Shown: positions 62,444-64,000 of the stretch, in pieces
How the letters are laid out: each line of letters starts with the position of its first letter
Numbering within the stretch: the first letter of the stretch is position 1
DNA from: Oceanobacillus oncorhynchi
GTDB taxonomy: Bacteria > Bacillota > Bacilli > Bacillales > Amphibacillaceae
Length of the DNA stretch: 64,000 nucleotides
Reading direction: 5' to 3'
Assembly: GCF_000821065.1 (NCBI RefSeq)
Contig: NZ_CDGG01000001.1
Span: forward strand, 2,294,001-2,358,000
Translations under genes and position numbers: made by a program
Notes under the pieces: model-generated
Databases searched by the model: none
Told to the model about the DNA's origin: nothing
What the model saw: the letters and a program-made list of their open reading frames with translations, nothing else

Positions 62444-62487
62444 TAAGCACCCGCTTTTACATAAAGTTAAAAGCGGGTGTTCTCTAT
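62444..62487 (-). terminator. Terminator of the TRAP transporter operon
   Basis: On the minus strand acccgcttttaac pairs with gtaaaagcgggt around atttat, ahead of gcttatta. It lies just past the dctP stop. The T-run is short. Confidence 0.7.
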
Positions 62488-63539
62488 TACTCACCCATTA
62501 CATCCGCAATTTCTTCTTGCAGCTTATCGAAAATATCCTGATCGATATCGGATACTTCATCACGATAATATTGATGTACAGGCTCTGCAACCTCTCTAAA
62601 TTCTTCAATCTGTTCATCTGTTAATTCAATGATTTCTGTCGGATTATCCGTATCTGCTTCAATCGCATTGATACCCTCTTGGTTTTGCGCCGTTTGCTCC
62701 TCAAATACCCAATCCTGCATTTCTGCTACCGTTTCGTCGACTACTTCTTTCACATTATCATCCAAGCCGTTATACCAATCTGTATTCACTGTTGTCATGG
62801 CAACATAGTTATTATGGTTAGAGACGGTAACGGTATTCTGTACTTCATGGAAGCTCGCTGATTGAATAAAGAAAATGGGGTTTTCTTGTGCATCTACCGT
62901 TCCGCGGTCCAGTGCTGTATATAATTCATCCCAGCTTAGTGATTGAACAGTTGCTCCATAAGCAGCATATGTTTCACGCATAAGCGGTGATTCCTGAACA
63001 CGAATGTTTAAACCGCTCCAGTCGTCAGGAGATTCAATCCCGGCGTTACTGGACCAAGCCATTGCTCCTTCTGTCCAGTAAGATAGCGGAGAAATACCAT
63101 GTTCTTCATACTTGGCACGTAAATCCTGATTCAATGCTTCACTATTTGTCAATACTTCCTGTACCTGCTCTTGATCAGAAGGGAAGAAATAGTGCAGAGA
63201 GAAGATTTGTCCATCTTGTACCTGGTTCCCGGTGAAGCCTGGAGACATTACAGCCAGCTCAACTCCGCCCTGCTGAAGTAATTGGGCTTGATCCACTTCA
63301 CTGCCCAAAGCACCGAACTCCAGCGGTTCAACGGTAATCGCTCCATCTGTTTTTTCGCTGATACGGTTTGCGAATTCCGCGGCGTATTCATATTGAACCT
63401 CGCCTTGAAGCTCTTCCGTTACAAACTGCCAAGACTGCTCTTCAAATTCTCCATTGCCGGTATCTCCATTACTTTCTCCATCATCGCTTCCTCCGCACGC
63501 TGCTAATAATAAGCTGAGCGCTATAATAGAGGAAAGCAT
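62487..63539 (-). CDS. dctP: TRAP transporter solute-binding lipoprotein (DctP family)
   Basis: A 350-residue binding protein with lipobox LAAC (residues about 12-15), a Gly/Asp linker, then the DctP fold: GEVQYEYAAEFANRISEKT (near 55), GALGSEVDQAQLLQQGGVELAV (near 85) and LNIRVQESPLMRETYAAYGA with the carboxylate-binding Arg (near 173). Ligand type (dicarboxylate, sialate or other acid) is not settled. The ATG used here gives a signal peptide with no positive charge. In-frame ATT codons at 63561-63566, 5-8 bases from GGGGG, would add NKRFLW and so are the more likely true start. It lies after dctM. Confidence 0.88.
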   Translation of the reverse strand: MLSSIIALSLLLAACGGSDDGESNGDTGNGEFEEQSWQFVTEELQGEVQYEYAAEFANRISEKTDGAITVEPLEFGALGSEVDQAQLLQQGGVELAVMSPGFTGNQVQDGQIFSLHYFFPSDQEQVQEVLTNSEALNQDLRAKYEEHGISPLSYWTEGAMAWSSNAGIESPDDWSGLNIRVQESPLMRETYAAYGATVQSLSWDELYTALDRGTVDAQENPIFFIQSASFHEVQNTVTVSNHNNYVAMTTVNTDWYNGLDDNVKEVVDETVAEMQDWVFEEQTAQNQEGINAIEADTDNPTEIIELTDEQIEEFREVAEPVHQYYRDEVSDIDQDIFDKLQEEIADVMGE

Positions 63540-63613
63540 CCATAGAAATCTCTTGTTTAAAATAATAAATACCCCCTAATTTTTATATATAAAACAGAGA
63601 TAAACCTGTTTTA

Positions 63614-64000
63614 TTAATTAATAAGTACTAATGATAATTGCGGGAAGAAAATTAATAGCACACCAATGAGTAATAAAATCAAAATATATGGCGGTGTACT
63701 TCGAATTACTTCCAAGTATGGTTTGTTAAATACCGCACTAGCGGTAAATATATCTACGCCAAATGGCGGTGTTGCAGAGCCTAATGCTGCCTGGAAGGTA
63801 ATAATAATTCCAAGGTGGATGAGGTCTACTCCTGCAGTTTCTGCTGCCGGTATAAATATTGGTGTTAATACGAGAATCACAACAATCGGATCAACAAACA
63901 TACAGCCTATAAAGAAAAAGATACTGACAACAATAAGTACATAAATAGCACTTGGATCCGTTCCTAACACTGCTTCGGATATTTGCTGCGGAATTCTGGC
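63614..64000 (-). CDS. dctM: TRAP transporter large permease (DctM), C-terminal part
   Basis: The frame is open to the window end, so only the C-terminal 128 residues are seen. They contain FFIGCMFVDPIVVILVLTPIFIP and FQAALGSATPPFGVDIF, the signature of DctM helices, and a final LLIGVLLIFFPQLSLVLIN span. DctM forms the ion-coupled channel together with DctQ; DctQ is expected further along. It precedes dctP by about 50-75 bases on the same strand. Confidence 0.9.
   Translation of the reverse strand, partial: ARIPQQISEAVLGTDPSAIYVLIVVSIFFFIGCMFVDPIVVILVLTPIFIPAAETAGVDLIHLGIIITFQAALGSATPPFGVDIFTASAVFNKPYLEVIRSTPPYILILLLIGVLLIFFPQLSLVLIN

Noticed and set aside
1..64000. CRISPR arrays, transposases, prophage genes, rRNA and tRNA genes
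   Set aside because: Read for on both strands; no regularly spaced repeats, transposase motifs, phage structural genes or cloverleaf/rRNA sequences were recognised. A covariance scan would be needed to exclude small RNAs.

Overview
The window looks like a chromosomal segment of a low-GC, spore-forming Bacillaceae bacterium, most likely of the Oceanobacillus/Virgibacillus type. Supporting signs are a germinant-receptor operon, Bacillus-style Fur, Zur, CcpA (cre) and SigB sites, a preQ1-I riboswitch, a proline T-box, many TTG/GTG starts behind strong AAGGAGG ribosome binding sites, and secreted lipoproteins with very acidic linkers that suggest a salt- or alkali-tolerant habitat. The genus is an inference; no rRNA or tRNA gene was seen.

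Region by region. Bases 1-10100: a catabolic cluster with an NCS1 permease (cut by the window start), an M20 carbamoyl-amide hydrolase, a sodium:solute symporter flanked by two unknown small proteins, a PucR regulator, an omega-amino-acid aminotransferase and an MmsA-type dehydrogenase. Together these fit the lower half of reductive pyrimidine breakdown (N-carbamoyl-beta-alanine to beta-alanine to malonate semialdehyde to acetyl-CoA). Bases 10100-14450: a germinant receptor operon in A-C-B order with a small D-type gene. Bases 14700-26500: housekeeping genes (LURP-one protein, selD with a frameshifted mnmH, a D,D-carboxypeptidase lipoprotein, pepT, a sulfurtransferase overlapping tag, an aldo/keto reductase, an HD phosphohydrolase, fni) and a repeat-rich gap at 25290-25720. 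Bases 26500-32200: a DsbA-like protein and a Fur-controlled siderophore ABC transporter in two transcription units. Bases 32400-38020: a CitA/DctS-type two-component system followed by a tripartite tricarboxylate transporter (tctCBA), both with cre sites.

Bases 38200-41400: a SurA-like lipoprotein and a ureohydrolase/NRAMP pair on the minus strand. Bases 41600-50000: a compact histidine operon hisZGDBHAFIC on the minus strand, with histidinol phosphatase hisJ diverging from its promoter region. Bases 50200-60550: UspA, a zinc-regulated His-rich lipoprotein, an alpha/beta hydrolase, murB, queF plus a queuosine-precursor transporter under a preQ1 riboswitch, an orphan amino-acid ABC ATPase, a parallel beta-helix protein, a CwlK-like peptidase, plsY and a DUF456 protein. 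Bases 60600-64000: T-box-controlled proS and the end of a TRAP transporter (dctM partial, dctP).

Items that most deserve a second look are the Zur-box-paired His-rich lipoprotein, the mnmH split by an apparent 1-base loss beside an intact selD, the ureohydrolase with a Cys in place of a metal-binding Asp next to an Mn-type transporter, the dispersed intergenic repeat family, the unannotated 41-residue membrane protein ahead of the symporter, and two genes whose ribosome binding sites point at non-canonical start codons. No CRISPR array, transposase, prophage or obviously new defence system was found.
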